Positions 54,315 to 63,172 are shown, counted from the first letter of the stretch. The stretch is DNA of 64,000 nucleotides from M55B112 sp964539395 (GCA_964539395.1 CAZIIU010000013.1:14701-78700); one strand, 5' to 3'. Made by a program: numbers and translations. Notes: generated by a model not told the origin, from the sequence alone.

Positions 54315-55160
54315 ATGAAATACGCACGCATTACGCGGGCAATCATCAGACCGGAAATCATCATTCCGGTCTTTTTTTTGTCCTTTATTCACATGACTGC
54401 CGGACAATCGCTTCTCCCGGGAGCTCGCAGCCTGGCCCTGGGAACTATCAGCGCGGTCAGTGATCCTTCCGCGCAACCTCCACAAAATCCGGCCCTGCTC
54501 GGGCATACCGATAGCCGGTCATTTTCTGCCAGTCATGCACGACCATTTGTACTAAAAGAATTTGGAGTCTCCTCTATGGAAGCTGTAATCCCCGCAAATA
54601 CAGGTGCGTTTCAATTCAGGATAAAATCATACGGATTAAAGGGTTACAGGATCTTTGCCTCTGAACTGGGATTTGGCATGCCCCTGTCCGAAAAGATCGC
54701 TGCGGGAATACTATTCAACTATCGCAATACCGCTACCCCGGAGCACTGGAATTATCTCTGGACCATCTCACCCGGGGCAGGCATATATTTTATAATCTCA
54801 CCCCGCACCTCAATCGCTCTGTTGCTGAATAGCCCGGTATCTCAAGGAAACTACCCCGAATACGGTCCGCTCCTCCCATCTGCCCTTTCCATCGGTCTCT
54901 CCCATGAAATCTACCACTACACCACCCTGTTGTCAGAGGTCACATGCCTGACCCCAAAGACACTCAGGGTTAAAACCGGACTTGAATACCGCATAAATCA
55001 GACCATTGTGCTCCTTGCAGGTTACCATTCGGAGCCCCACGCATTCTCTTTTGGTGCTGCACTGGAGCGTGGCTCACTGCAGATCGACATTGCTTACTGC
55101 TGGATGTCCATCCCCGGCATCATTCCGGCCGTCACCCTTTCATATACTCCCCTGCAATGA
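54315..55160 (+). CDS. PorV/PorQ-like outer-membrane protein
   Basis: 281 residues. N-terminal signal-peptide-like region (h-region IIIPVFFLSFIHMTA, cleavage near AGQ). The mature part opens with GARSLALGTISAVSDPSAQPPQNPALLG, the pattern of PorV/PorQ-type proteins of Bacteroidota, followed by amphipathic strands of a small barrel (FQFRIKSYGL, AALERGSLQIDIAYCW). The 5' end contains a perfect intrinsic terminator (54348-54379) within the signal-peptide codons, which is odd for an expressed gene. Its stop overlaps the next gene by 4 nt, so the two proteins probably work together at the outer membrane. Confidence 0.8.
   Translation: MKYARITRAIIRPEIIIPVFFLSFIHMTAGQSLLPGARSLALGTISAVSDPSAQPPQNPALLGHTDSRSFSASHARPFVLKEFGVSSMEAVIPANTGAFQFRIKSYGLKGYRIFASELGFGMPLSEKIAAGILFNYRNTATPEHWNYLWTISPGAGIYFIISPRTSIALLLNSPVSQGNYPEYGPLLPSALSIGLSHEIYHYTTLLSEVTCLTPKTLRVKTGLEYRINQTIVLLAGYHSEPHAFSFGAALERGSLQIDIAYCWMSIPGIIPAVTLSYTPLQ
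54348..54379 (+). terminator. Strong intrinsic terminator inside a signal-peptide coding region
   Basis: AGACCGGAA (54348-54356), 7-nt loop, TTCCGGTCT (54364-54372): a perfect 9-bp GC-rich stem running into eight T (54372-54379). By sequence it is the best intrinsic terminator in the window, positioned 63 nt after the purE stop but 33 nt inside the following reading frame. Confidence 0.85.
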
Positions 55161-57163
55161 AAAAGATACTGCTCATCACTCTTGTCCCGATGCTCCTTCA
55201 TCCCTGCCAAGGCCAGGAAACTCCCATCTTCGAGGATCTCATGCAAAGATTGGCTGAATACGATGAAGAAACAGGCCAGGAACTGGCTCATGAAATGTTC
55301 GCCGAACTCCTTCGTCAACCGCTCAACCTCAACACCTGTTCTGAAAGCGATCTGAATGCATCCGGTCTCTTCTCACCCTTCCAGGTATATGGCATCCTTA
55401 AATACCGGCAAACGTACGGACCGTTTTTCAGCATCTACGAGCTCATGGTTATCCCCGGATTTTCGACGAATCTGCTGAGAAATATCGCTTCGCTGATCAC
55501 CCTGTCGGCCGGGCCTGCAAATACTGTACATCCGGCTCCCAGGGGAATGCTGCTGACCAATATGGCGGTCAGGCTACCGGCCTCTGCAGCATACCTTGCC
55601 GACTCTTCCGGGCTTCCGGCTTATCCCGGATCGCCATTCAAATACATTGGCAGGCTTAAGGTAGATGCGGGTGATCGGTGGTCTGCCGCAGCAGCGTTTG
55701 AAAAAGATCCCGGCGAACGATATATGAACAAAAGCCGGCCCGAACATTTCACCAGTAACGTGGTGTATAAAGGCAACAGATGGCTCAGGAAATTGATCAT
55801 GGGAAATTACAGGATCCACAGGGGGATGGGACTTGTCCATGGATTGGGTTTTCAAACAACCGGTGACGGAATTTTTAGCGGTGGATACAGAAGGTCATAT
55901 GCAAAGGCATTTGCGTCGACAATGGAGTATGACTATTACCGGGGAGGCTATGCTGAACTGGCAACCGGACGGTGGAGTGCAGACCTTTTCTTTTCCGTAA
56001 AACCGGAGGACATCTCGCTGTTCAGGTTGAAAGGTCCGGCCGACCTGTTCGACCAGGTCAGGAAAACCGGACTGCATCGTACAGAATCCGAACGTAACGG
56101 TACCGGCCTGGCAAGACAACAAGTTGTCGGCTTTTCTTTAAACCGCTCGACCAACAGTTGGTACCTTGGAATGGCCGTCACCGGCACATCAATGAAGCTC
56201 ACAGCGCACGGGCGCGATTCAGTGGAGCGAATTGCTCCGGGTATTTTCAAAACCTTACCCAGAGGGGCAATCTCAATCTATGGTGTAGCTTTTGGTAACA
56301 AATATGAGTTGTTTGGTGAGGCTGCGATGGACCAACATACCGGCTGGGCTATGATAGCCGGTGGAACATTTGAGGTAAACCCGGCACTGCAGCCATACTT
56401 TTCATTCCGCTGTTACCAACCGGGATATTCCGGGTTAACCCCGAATGCATACTGTGCCGCGACCCGCCCTGAGAATGAAACAGCCCTCAACCTGGGTGTT
56501 AATATTGTTCCCTTCGATCATGCGAGGTTACTTTTAAACTCTGATTTTTCGCATAAAAAAAATCTGCCGGGTAAACCCGCTGAACCGGGATTCTACATCC
56601 TTAACCACATGAAGATCAGTTATGTTATTAATGAGGAAGCAGAATTCGATATCAGGTTGACGGTGCGTTCAAAGTATGATTACTTAGCCTCCGGCGAACC
56701 GGGTAATGATAAGTATCTCCCGGAACAGCAGTACCGGCTCCGTATCAATGGCAGGTACAACCTGTCTGAATACGTGATTCTTTCATCACGGTTGGAGCAT
56801 TCGATGCTCAATTCAGGGGGAGTAATTCACAACGGTAAAATCCTCTACTCCCAAATCACAATTAAACCGTCAAAGAAAGTACGGTGCACCTACCGGTACC
56901 TGGTATTCGACTCTGAATACTGGGAAAACCGTATATACGCCTATGAACCGGGTGTACGTTACAGCTTCCTTTTTCCGGCCTGGTACGGAAGCGGAAAAAG
57001 AAACCTGTTGGTGCTTTCGGCAAAACTGAACCGTTGGTTTACGGTAAGATCGAAGCTGGGCATAACAGCATACGACCACTGCCGTGAAACCGGTTCAGGA
57101 GATGATATTCGAATTGGCAACCGAGTTCTGGACGGTGAAATACAGATACAACTGGATTTTTAA
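55157..57163 (+). CDS. Exported helix-hairpin-helix protein with barrel-like C-terminus
   Basis: 668 residues. Signal peptide (MKKILLITLVPMLLHPCQGQE), then at about 50-115 a ComEA-like HhH unit: LNLNTCSESDLNASGLFSPFQ, ILKYRQTYGPFFSIYELMVIPGF. The remaining 550 residues are alternating amphipathic strands with many Tyr/Arg/Gly (WSAAAAFEKDPGERYMN, IKPSKKVRCTYRYLVFD) ending in GEIQIQLDF, consistent with an outer-membrane barrel. HhH modules usually bind DNA; here the module would lie in the periplasm or at the surface. The ATG overlaps the PorV-like gene stop by 4 nt. A DNA-uptake role is possible but unproven. Confidence 0.8.
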   Translation: MKKILLITLVPMLLHPCQGQETPIFEDLMQRLAEYDEETGQELAHEMFAELLRQPLNLNTCSESDLNASGLFSPFQVYGILKYRQTYGPFFSIYELMVIPGFSTNLLRNIASLITLSAGPANTVHPAPRGMLLTNMAVRLPASAAYLADSSGLPAYPGSPFKYIGRLKVDAGDRWSAAAAFEKDPGERYMNKSRPEHFTSNVVYKGNRWLRKLIMGNYRIHRGMGLVHGLGFQTTGDGIFSGGYRRSYAKAFASTMEYDYYRGGYAELATGRWSADLFFSVKPEDISLFRLKGPADLFDQVRKTGLHRTESERNGTGLARQQVVGFSLNRSTNSWYLGMAVTGTSMKLTAHGRDSVERIAPGIFKTLPRGAISIYGVAFGNKYELFGEAAMDQHTGWAMIAGGTFEVNPALQPYFSFRCYQPGYSGLTPNAYCAATRPENETALNLGVNIVPFDHARLLLNSDFSHKKNLPGKPAEPGFYILNHMKISYVINEEAEFDIRLTVRSKYDYLASGEPGNDKYLPEQQYRLRINGRYNLSEYVILSSRLEHSMLNSGGVIHNGKILYSQITIKPSKKVRCTYRYLVFDSEYWENRIYAYEPGVRYSFLFPAWYGSGKRNLLVLSAKLNRWFTVRSKLGITAYDHCRETGSGDDIRIGNRVLDGEIQIQLDF

Positions 57164-57267
57164 CAAGCCCTTTCTATTGCAGGCGACTTAACACCAGTTC
57201 AGATAAGATCATTTCAGATTGAACTCATAACCTGCCCCACTGAATGACATACTCCATTGCTATTTTT

Positions 57268-57588
57268 CTAATGCCTCTCCTTTTTTCGCCCACCGGCAAT
57301 ACCCTTTCCCCCCAGAAATCCCCAACCTCCGCTGCCAAGAACAAACCCAAAGGCATACCATACGCCATTGTTATTGGGAGCAAAAACCGCAACATCCTCA
57401 CGCCAGATCATGGCGATCAGATCAATGGGTGCAATGATCCCATGCCAGAGACCGTTCCAGAATCCATAGGTTTTACCCTCTACACAGGCTGAAACATCTT
57501 CATAGTTGGAACATCCTGAAAGAGCCAGAACAGCCAGGAGGGCCAGTGCCATGAACGGAAACACCGATCGTGCTTTATACATTTTCAT
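57268..57588 (-). CDS. Small conserved lipoprotein
   Basis: 106 residues. Lipoprotein signal (LLAVLALSGCSNYED, Cys26). The mature part has the conserved-looking core YGFWNGLWHGIIAPIDLIAMIW and NNNGVWYAFGFVLGSGGWGFLGG, a pattern I have met in short uncharacterised lipoproteins of many bacteria. The hydrophobic Gly/Trp-rich core suggests membrane contact. It stands alone, convergent with the HhH/barrel gene. Function unknown. Confidence 0.78.
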   Translation of the reverse strand: MKMYKARSVFPFMALALLAVLALSGCSNYEDVSACVEGKTYGFWNGLWHGIIAPIDLIAMIWREDVAVFAPNNNGVWYAFGFVLGSGGWGFLGGKGIAGGRKKERH

Positions 57589-57787
57589 GATTTGTTGAGT
57601 TGGTTAATACACACAGCCGTTTCAATTAATCTGCCTTACGACCCAAGGCGGCATTAAGATACTATGAATTTTTGGATATATAGAGGAATTTAACCATGTT
57701 ATGTCATGCTACTTCTGCCAGGTCTCAGCTCCAGCCTTTACAGCAGTGGCCCGTTCACTTTTCAGATCAGGTTAATACGGTACAACA

Positions 57788-59503
57788 TCAGTCAAATTTC
57801 AGGTCCCGGATATTCAGCTGGGTACTCCTTTTTCCCCTGTATTCATTCTCCTCAACTGTGTAGCAGATATCGAACGACATCCCATTACATATTTTGTCAA
57901 ACATCTTTCCCTTCTGAAATGCGATGGCAGTAAATACCTTGAATGGGTTCTCCTCCTGCACCAGATTCAGCCGCAGATGATCCCCTTCAGTACCGACCCG
58001 CTTTCCCATCCCGTTGTCGGATACATTCTCGGTTAAAAAAACCGGGGTGTTGTTTTCGGGACCAAACGGATGGAACTGGTTCAGTACCCTGACAAATTTC
58101 TCATCGATCTCAGAAAGCTGAACTTCAGTATCTATCTCCACCACCGGGATCAGAAGATCCTGGTGTATATTCTCCTCAATATACTCCCCGAAACGCCGGG
58201 TAAACTTTTTAATGTTTCCTACACTCATTGTGAGTCCGGCGGCATACTTGTGCCCGCCAAAATTCTCCAGCAGGTCGCTGCATGACTCAATCGCCTGATA
58301 AATGTCAAATCCGTTGACCGATCTGGCCGACCCGGTTGCCATCCCGTCAGACATTGTAAGAATTACTGTTGGCCGGTAATAATGCTCCATCAGCCTTGAT
58401 GCCACGATCCCTATCACTCCCTTGTGCCATTCAGGGTTGTAGAGTACCGTCGACTTTTGCTCCTGTAAATACTTGTCGCGCTGGATCATCTCCACCGCCT
58501 GCCGGGTGATTGAAGTATCCACATCACGTCGTTCTATATTAATGGTATTGATATTTTTGCTGATCGCCATTGCATGGTTGGGATCATCACTCACCAGAAG
58601 TTCAACAGCAGTATTGCCCGACTCCATCCTTCCCGCAGCATTCAACCGGGGACCAATCTTAAAAACGATGTCCTCAATGGTTATGGTTTTATTGTTGAAT
58701 GACGCAACATCCTTGATGGCCTGCAGACCGGTCCGTGGTGAATCAGTAAGCTTCTGAAGCCCGTGAAAAGCCATCACCCTGTTCTCCCCGTTAATCGGAA
58801 CAATATCTGACGCTATACTCACCGCAACCAGATCGAGGAAATTTGTGATCTCCTCGAAATCAGTTCCCAGCCTGGTTCCCAGGGCCTGAATCAGTTTGAA
58901 ACCGACACCACAGCCTGATAACTCCTTAAAAGGATAATTGCAATCAAAGCGCTTGGGATCAAGCACCGCCATGGCATCCGGCATCCTGTCTCCCGGATTA
59001 TGGTGATCGCAAATGATAAAATCAATCCCTTTCGAACGGGCATAGGCCACCTTTTCCACAGCCTTGATACCACAATCTAGTGCAATAATCATTCTGTAAC
59101 CTTTCTCCTCCGCATAATCTATTCCCTTCTTTGAGACCCCATACCCCTCGCTGTAACGGTTGGGAATGTAGTAACCCAGATTTTGCAGGTGATCCTTCAG
59201 GAATGAATACACCAGTGCCACAGCGGTTGTCCCGTCTACATCATAATCGCCGTAGACAAGAACCCCCTCATCATTGGTAATCGCTGACATGATTCGGTCA
59301 ACAGCAACATCCATATCCTTCATCAGGAATGGGTCGTGCAGCTGACTAAGTTCCGGGCGAAAAAAAGCCTTCGCTTCGTCAAAAGTTGTGATCCCCCGTT
59401 GCACAAGTAAATTGGCAAGCACTTTGCTGATGCCCAGCGATCTGCTTAACGCAAGTACCTCGGCTTCAGAACCTTGTGATTTTATGACCCAGTTTTTCTC
59501 CAC
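57788..59503 (-). CDS. recJ: Single-stranded-DNA-specific exonuclease RecJ
   Basis: 571 residues from GTG 59503; the longest frame starts at TTG 59512, but EKNWVIK.. at the GTG matches usual RecJ N-termini. 5'-3' ssDNA exonuclease of recombination and mismatch repair. DHH-family motifs: YGDYDVDGTTAVAL, IALDCGIKA, ICDHHNPGDRMPDA, and the DHHA1 motif FGGHKYAAGLTM; the C-terminal OB-like domain is present. Divergent from lysS with promoter elements for both in the gap. Confidence 0.95.
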   Translation of the reverse strand: MEKNWVIKSQGSEAEVLALSRSLGISKVLANLLVQRGITTFDEAKAFFRPELSQLHDPFLMKDMDVAVDRIMSAITNDEGVLVYGDYDVDGTTAVALVYSFLKDHLQNLGYYIPNRYSEGYGVSKKGIDYAEEKGYRMIIALDCGIKAVEKVAYARSKGIDFIICDHHNPGDRMPDAMAVLDPKRFDCNYPFKELSGCGVGFKLIQALGTRLGTDFEEITNFLDLVAVSIASDIVPINGENRVMAFHGLQKLTDSPRTGLQAIKDVASFNNKTITIEDIVFKIGPRLNAAGRMESGNTAVELLVSDDPNHAMAISKNINTINIERRDVDTSITRQAVEMIQRDKYLQEQKSTVLYNPEWHKGVIGIVASRLMEHYYRPTVILTMSDGMATGSARSVNGFDIYQAIESCSDLLENFGGHKYAAGLTMSVGNIKKFTRRFGEYIEENIHQDLLIPVVEIDTEVQLSEIDEKFVRVLNQFHPFGPENNTPVFLTENVSDNGMGKRVGTEGDHLRLNLVQEENPFKVFTAIAFQKGKMFDKICNGMSFDICYTVEENEYRGKRSTQLNIRDLKFD

Positions 59504-59523
59504 ACCCTCCAAAATGATTCATA

Positions 59524-59531
59524 CAAAATTA
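59524..59531 (-). promoter_or_regulatory. Putative -7 promoter element (TAATTTTG) of recJ
   Basis: Exact TAnnTTTG match on the minus strand, 20 nt before the GTG start at 59503. Confidence 0.5.
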
Positions 59532-59662
59532 ACATAATCCTCGATCTTCGGAGTGTCAATTGTTTGATATATTTCTGAAACCCGACAATACCGGACGAAC
59601 CAGCGTCAATATCCTGATGAAAGTTAGCAGGTTGCCGGATTATAATTCTGGGCACTTTTACT

Positions 59663-59670
59663 TATCTTTG
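59663..59670 (+). promoter_or_regulatory. Putative -7 promoter element (TATCTTTG) of lysS
   Basis: Exact TAnnTTTG match 27 nt before the ATG at 59698. It supports that start over the in-frame extension to 59560, which would not be transcribed. Confidence 0.55.
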
Positions 59671-59697
59671 CCCAATTATTTGAAAACAGGAACAAAC

Positions 59698-61536
59698 ATG
59701 GCTCATTCAGACCTTTCAGAACAGGAACAGATAAGGCGGAAGTCGCTTGAAGAGTTACGAAAACTGGGTATCGATCCCTATCCGGCAGCGATGTTTGAGG
59801 TGTCGCACAAGGCCGCCCGGGTAAAAAGTAAGTTCGACAAGGAAGAGGATTCCCTGAGGGGAATTACCCTCGCGGGAAGGATTATGAGCCGGCGGATCAT
59901 GGGCAGTGCCTCCTTTGCAGAGCTTCAGGATGAGTCGGGCCGGATACAGTTATACATCCGCAGGGATGATATCTGTAAGGGAGAGGATAAAACCATGTAC
60001 AATATCGTGTTTAAGAAGCTGCTTGATATTGGCGATTTTGTTGGTATAAAAGGGTTTGCTTTCAGGACCCGGATGGGTGAGATTTCCATACATGTGGAGG
60101 AACTAAGGGTGCTGAGCAAATCGATCAGACCACTTCCCGTTGTAAAGGAGAAGGACGGTAAGACTTACGACGCGGTGACCGATCCGGAGTTCAGATACAG
60201 ACAGCGGTATGTAGACCTTGTAATTAATCCGGAGGTGCGTGAAGTGTTCCGTAAAAGAACACAGATATATAATTCACTCAGGGAACTTTTTAATGAAAAG
60301 GGGTACCTGGAAGTGGAGACACCAGTGCTGCAGCCCATTCCGGGCGGGGCAGCAGCCCGTCCTTTTATCACCCATCATAACACGCTGGACATGACGCTTT
60401 ACCTGCGTATTGCCAATGAGCTCTACCTGAAACGGCTGATTGTCGGCGGGTACGATGGTGTCTATGAATTCTCAAAAGACTTCCGCAACGAGGGGATGGA
60501 CCGTACCCACAATCCTGAATTCACGGTGATGGAGATTTACGTTGCTTACAAGGATTACAACTGGATGATGGACTTCACCGAGGAGATGATCGAGAAGGTG
60601 GCACTGGATCTGCATGGAACAACTAAAGTGAAGGTTGGAGACACAGAGATTGACTTTAAACGACCTTTCCGGCGGATCACCATGATCGATGCAATTAAGG
60701 AGTATACCGGTTTGGATGTTTCGGGACTGGATGAGGCAGACTTAAGGGGACAGGCAGCCTGTCTCAATATTGAACTCGATGATTCAATGGGTAAAGGAAA
60801 GATTATTGACGAGATATTTAGTGAAAAATGCGAAATGCATTTTATTCAGCCTACCTTCATAACCGACTATCCAGTTGAGATGTCGCCGTTGTGCAAGAAA
60901 CACCGCGACAAACCTGAGCTAACCGAGCGGTTTGAACTGCTGATCAATGGCAAGGAGATCTGCAATGCCTATTCAGAGCTGAACGATCCCCTCGACCAGT
61001 ACGAACGGTTCAAAGAGCAGCTGAAACTGTCGGAGAAGGGCGACGATGAGGCGATGTTCATCGACATGGATTTTGTGCGGGCGCTGGAGTATGGTATGCC
61101 CCCAACCAGTGGAATGGGCATGGGTATGGACCGGCTGGCAATGCTTATGACAAATAAAACCAGCATCCAGGATGTACTCTTTTTCCCGCAGATGAAACCG
61201 GAAAGCAGAGCGCCCGCCGAGGATGGATCTTTGGCGGGTGAAAAAGGTGTGAACGAAAGCGAAAGCGGGCAAACCTCCTCAGAAATAGATCCTCAAAGTC
61301 CTGACAGTCCGGGAGAACCATCAGACAATGTAACTGATCAGGAGCCTGAACTCACCGCTGACGAAAAGCTTGTTTTTGGGCTGCTAAAGAATACCTCCCC
61401 CATTGATCTGAATGCGCTAAAATCCAAAACCGGCCTGAGCAACAAAAAGTGGGATCTCGCCATCAAAGGACTGCGCAAGCATAACCTGGCAAAGGTGGAG
61501 AAGAGCGAATATGGGCTGGTAGTTTCGGCGTTGTAG
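59698..61536 (+). CDS. lysS: Lysine--tRNA ligase (class II) with C-terminal extension
   Basis: 612 residues from ATG 59698. OB-fold anticodon domain (ITLAGRIMSRRIMGSASFAEL), class II motif 1 region (GYLEVETPVLQP), motif 2 (YEFSKDFRNEGMDRTHNPEFTVME) and motif 3 (GMGMGMDRLAMLM), ending the core near FFPQMKPE at about residue 503. A 110-residue extension follows: a Ser/Glu/Pro/Asp-rich linker and then about 60 residues (ADEKLVFGLLKNTSPIDLNAL, KKWDLAIKGLRKHNLAKVEK) that look like a winged-helix domain. Known Bacteroides LysRS proteins, as I recall, carry a different C-terminal tail. The gene ends in a good terminator. Confidence 0.95.
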   Translation: MAHSDLSEQEQIRRKSLEELRKLGIDPYPAAMFEVSHKAARVKSKFDKEEDSLRGITLAGRIMSRRIMGSASFAELQDESGRIQLYIRRDDICKGEDKTMYNIVFKKLLDIGDFVGIKGFAFRTRMGEISIHVEELRVLSKSIRPLPVVKEKDGKTYDAVTDPEFRYRQRYVDLVINPEVREVFRKRTQIYNSLRELFNEKGYLEVETPVLQPIPGGAAARPFITHHNTLDMTLYLRIANELYLKRLIVGGYDGVYEFSKDFRNEGMDRTHNPEFTVMEIYVAYKDYNWMMDFTEEMIEKVALDLHGTTKVKVGDTEIDFKRPFRRITMIDAIKEYTGLDVSGLDEADLRGQAACLNIELDDSMGKGKIIDEIFSEKCEMHFIQPTFITDYPVEMSPLCKKHRDKPELTERFELLINGKEICNAYSELNDPLDQYERFKEQLKLSEKGDDEAMFIDMDFVRALEYGMPPTSGMGMGMDRLAMLMTNKTSIQDVLFFPQMKPESRAPAEDGSLAGEKGVNESESGQTSSEIDPQSPDSPGEPSDNVTDQEPELTADEKLVFGLLKNTSPIDLNALKSKTGLSNKKWDLAIKGLRKHNLAKVEKSEYGLVVSAL

Positions 61537-61610
61537 TTTCTTCAGTACAATTGAATTGCACCCTCCTCTGCTTAATAAAAATGGTCTGTTCTTAAACCCA
61601 TTCTCTCCAA

Positions 61611-61643
61611 ATTGGAGGTAACAAATTGGTGCCTCCATTTTTT
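61611..61643 (+). terminator. Intrinsic terminator of lysS
   Basis: TGGAGG (61613-61618), 13-nt loop, CCTCCA (61632-61637), then TTTTTT (61638-61643); an extra AAA/TTT pairing extends the stem after one mismatch. It lies 75 nt after the lysS stop. Confidence 0.75.
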
Positions 61644-61807
61644 AACCTTCTTTTGATCAAACACAAAACCTTAAAAAAAATCAAGTGTTTAATCTCTGCT
61701 ATTTATCTCCGGACTGATCCTTTAAACATCTTCTAAAATGACGTTTGCCAAAAAGCTCTTGACAAGGGATAATTGGAATTGTAACTTGTAAAAAACAAAT
61801 CCCTGCA

Positions 61808-62122
61808 ATGCTCAAACAGCTTATAAACACTGATCATTCAGTAAAACTTCGGATCAACAGAGACTGCCCCTCTTATTCAGAATTTATTAAAACAATTACG
61901 GATACAAAATATCAGTTGCTCACAAAAAGCAATTGGTTTCGCGATTATGTATTTGCTATTCATTCCATGTATTATATCCAGCGAACAGGTGATGAATGGT
62001 TCAATTCATGCGAGGTAATAATGAATATATCACCCATGAATTGCCGGAAGAACAGAATGCCAGGATCATTTTTTTACGATTACTCTGGATGGCTGCAAAT
62101 GAATCGTAATCTACAGGGATGA
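61808..62122 (+). CDS. Doubtful small open reading frame
   Basis: 104 codons, ATG to TGA. The product (rich in Asn, Tyr, Trp and Met) has no signal, motif or family I recognise. The region around it (61537-62433) is AT-rich and otherwise gene-free. Weak support comes from a TTGACA (61759-61764) and TAACTT (61782-61787) pair 17 nt apart upstream, which resembles a sigma70-type promoter rather than the local TAnnTTTG type. It could be a small accessory gene or a decayed fragment next to the mini-element. Confidence 0.3.
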   Translation: MLKQLINTDHSVKLRINRDCPSYSEFIKTITDTKYQLLTKSNWFRDYVFAIHSMYYIQRTGDEWFNSCEVIMNISPMNCRKNRMPGSFFYDYSGWLQMNRNLQG

Positions 62123-62143
62123 TCAGGAGATTTAAACATTAAC

Positions 62144-62357
62144 TGTTAAATATCAGTACATCGTTTACATAAAATATCAGCACATCGTTGACAGTCAAAC
62201 TGTCATGCAAGAGCGAAAAGATTCTTTTAAAACCCCTCAATGGGATATTAAGAGGGGATTTCAAAAGAATCAGCATATATGTAAATGTGTCACTGTAAAC
62301 AAGGTGCTGATATTTTGCTTAATTAAAATCATGTAAACGAGCTGCTGATATATTACA
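62144..62357. mobile_element. IS21-like non-autonomous mini-element
   Basis: A 214-bp gene-free stretch with TGT...ACA ends. The outer 27 bp of the two ends match as inverted repeats at 22 positions. Each end holds two copies of a motif like AAATATCAGCACATCGTT: left at 62148-62169 and 62172-62193, right (inverted) at 62294-62316 and 62332-62354. Doubled end repeats with TG/CA tips are the arrangement of IS21-family ends (L1/L2, R1/R2). There is no istA/istB, so the element could move only in trans. No clean target duplication: TAAC flanks both sides only if the right end is shifted by one base. It fills most of the 311-nt gap between the small ORF and the next gene. Confidence 0.6.
62220..62271. 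repeat. Long internal hairpin of the mini-element
   Basis: GATTCTTTTAAAACCCCTC (62220-62238) and its near-complement at 62252-62271 form a stem of about 19 bp with two imperfections around a 13-nt loop. It lies in the centre of the inverted-repeat element and could fold in RNA or DNA. Confidence 0.7.
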
Positions 62358-62433
62358 ATAACAATTACAACGGGATTTTATGTGCAATGCACTAATACCG
62401 GAGACTATTTCCTTATATAATATTAATAAGTAA

Positions 62434-62940
62434 ATGAATATCAATAGATTTTTCTCCTTCGTCTGCACTATTCTTGCATTAACTTTATTTCTAACAGGTT
62501 TTCCAGCGCATGCATTGCATTCAGAGAACGTGAAGGGAATTACAGAAAAAATAACTAGATATGTCGAACCAGATCCAGCGCTAGTCGATACTTGTGTTAA
62601 GTCCAGGAATAACATTATTTCAGTTGATTTCCTGGTTTTGTTTCCTGCAATTAGTTATAGCCGCATAATTCCTTTTTTAAAAAAAACAGGATTATCAATT
62701 TATGGAAGCATTACACCTTACTTCGGCTTTCTTATTGACCTGGGAGGGGCGATTACAGTAGGTAAAAACCACCACTATTTTGAACCCGGAGGAGGTTATC
62801 TGCTATTTGTTGATAATGTTTATCTGAAGACCGGTTATAGGTATCAGTCGAAAAAAGGTTTTGTCTTCAGAATAGCACCCGGATATAACATTACAGAAAA
62901 TGTTCCATGGTTCACCACTGGTTTTGGATTTGCATTCTGA
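62434..62940 (+). CDS. Small exported, barrel-like protein of unknown function
   Basis: 168 residues with a signal peptide (FSFVCTILALTLFLTGFPAHA). The mature protein has a short polar section and then strand-like segments (SIYGSITPYFGFLIDLGGAITVG, YLLFVDNVYLKTGYRYQ, FVFRIAPGYNI) ending in an aromatic residue (TTGFGFAF), the usual outer-membrane insertion signature. Its size fits a fragment-length or 6- to 8-strand barrel. It starts 77 nt after the mini-element and has no obvious operon partner. Function unknown. Confidence 0.65.
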   Translation: MNINRFFSFVCTILALTLFLTGFPAHALHSENVKGITEKITRYVEPDPALVDTCVKSRNNIISVDFLVLFPAISYSRIIPFLKKTGLSIYGSITPYFGFLIDLGGAITVGKNHHYFEPGGGYLLFVDNVYLKTGYRYQSKKGFVFRIAPGYNITENVPWFTTGFGFAF

Positions 62941-63172
62941 TTATGAAGATTTATTCATTGTGGTTTTTTCTGCCGTAAAATTGAAACTTGATCCAGAGCC
63001 AAAAACTATCATCAGATCACTGCAGACCAAACCACTCCCGCCCTCCTTACAGCATTCATTGTGCCCCTGCAGGTCCCTTAAAACAATACTTGGAATATAG
63101 AAGGTACTGATCTAACCCGGCAATCCAGATATAAACTTCAAGGGTTTCCGAAAAAAGTCTTACTTACCCGGA

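Noticed and set aside
62130..62145. Exact 16-nt match between 53605-53620 and 62130-62145
   Set aside because: AT-rich and about what chance gives in a 64-kb self-comparison; the flanks differ and only two bases touch the mini-element.
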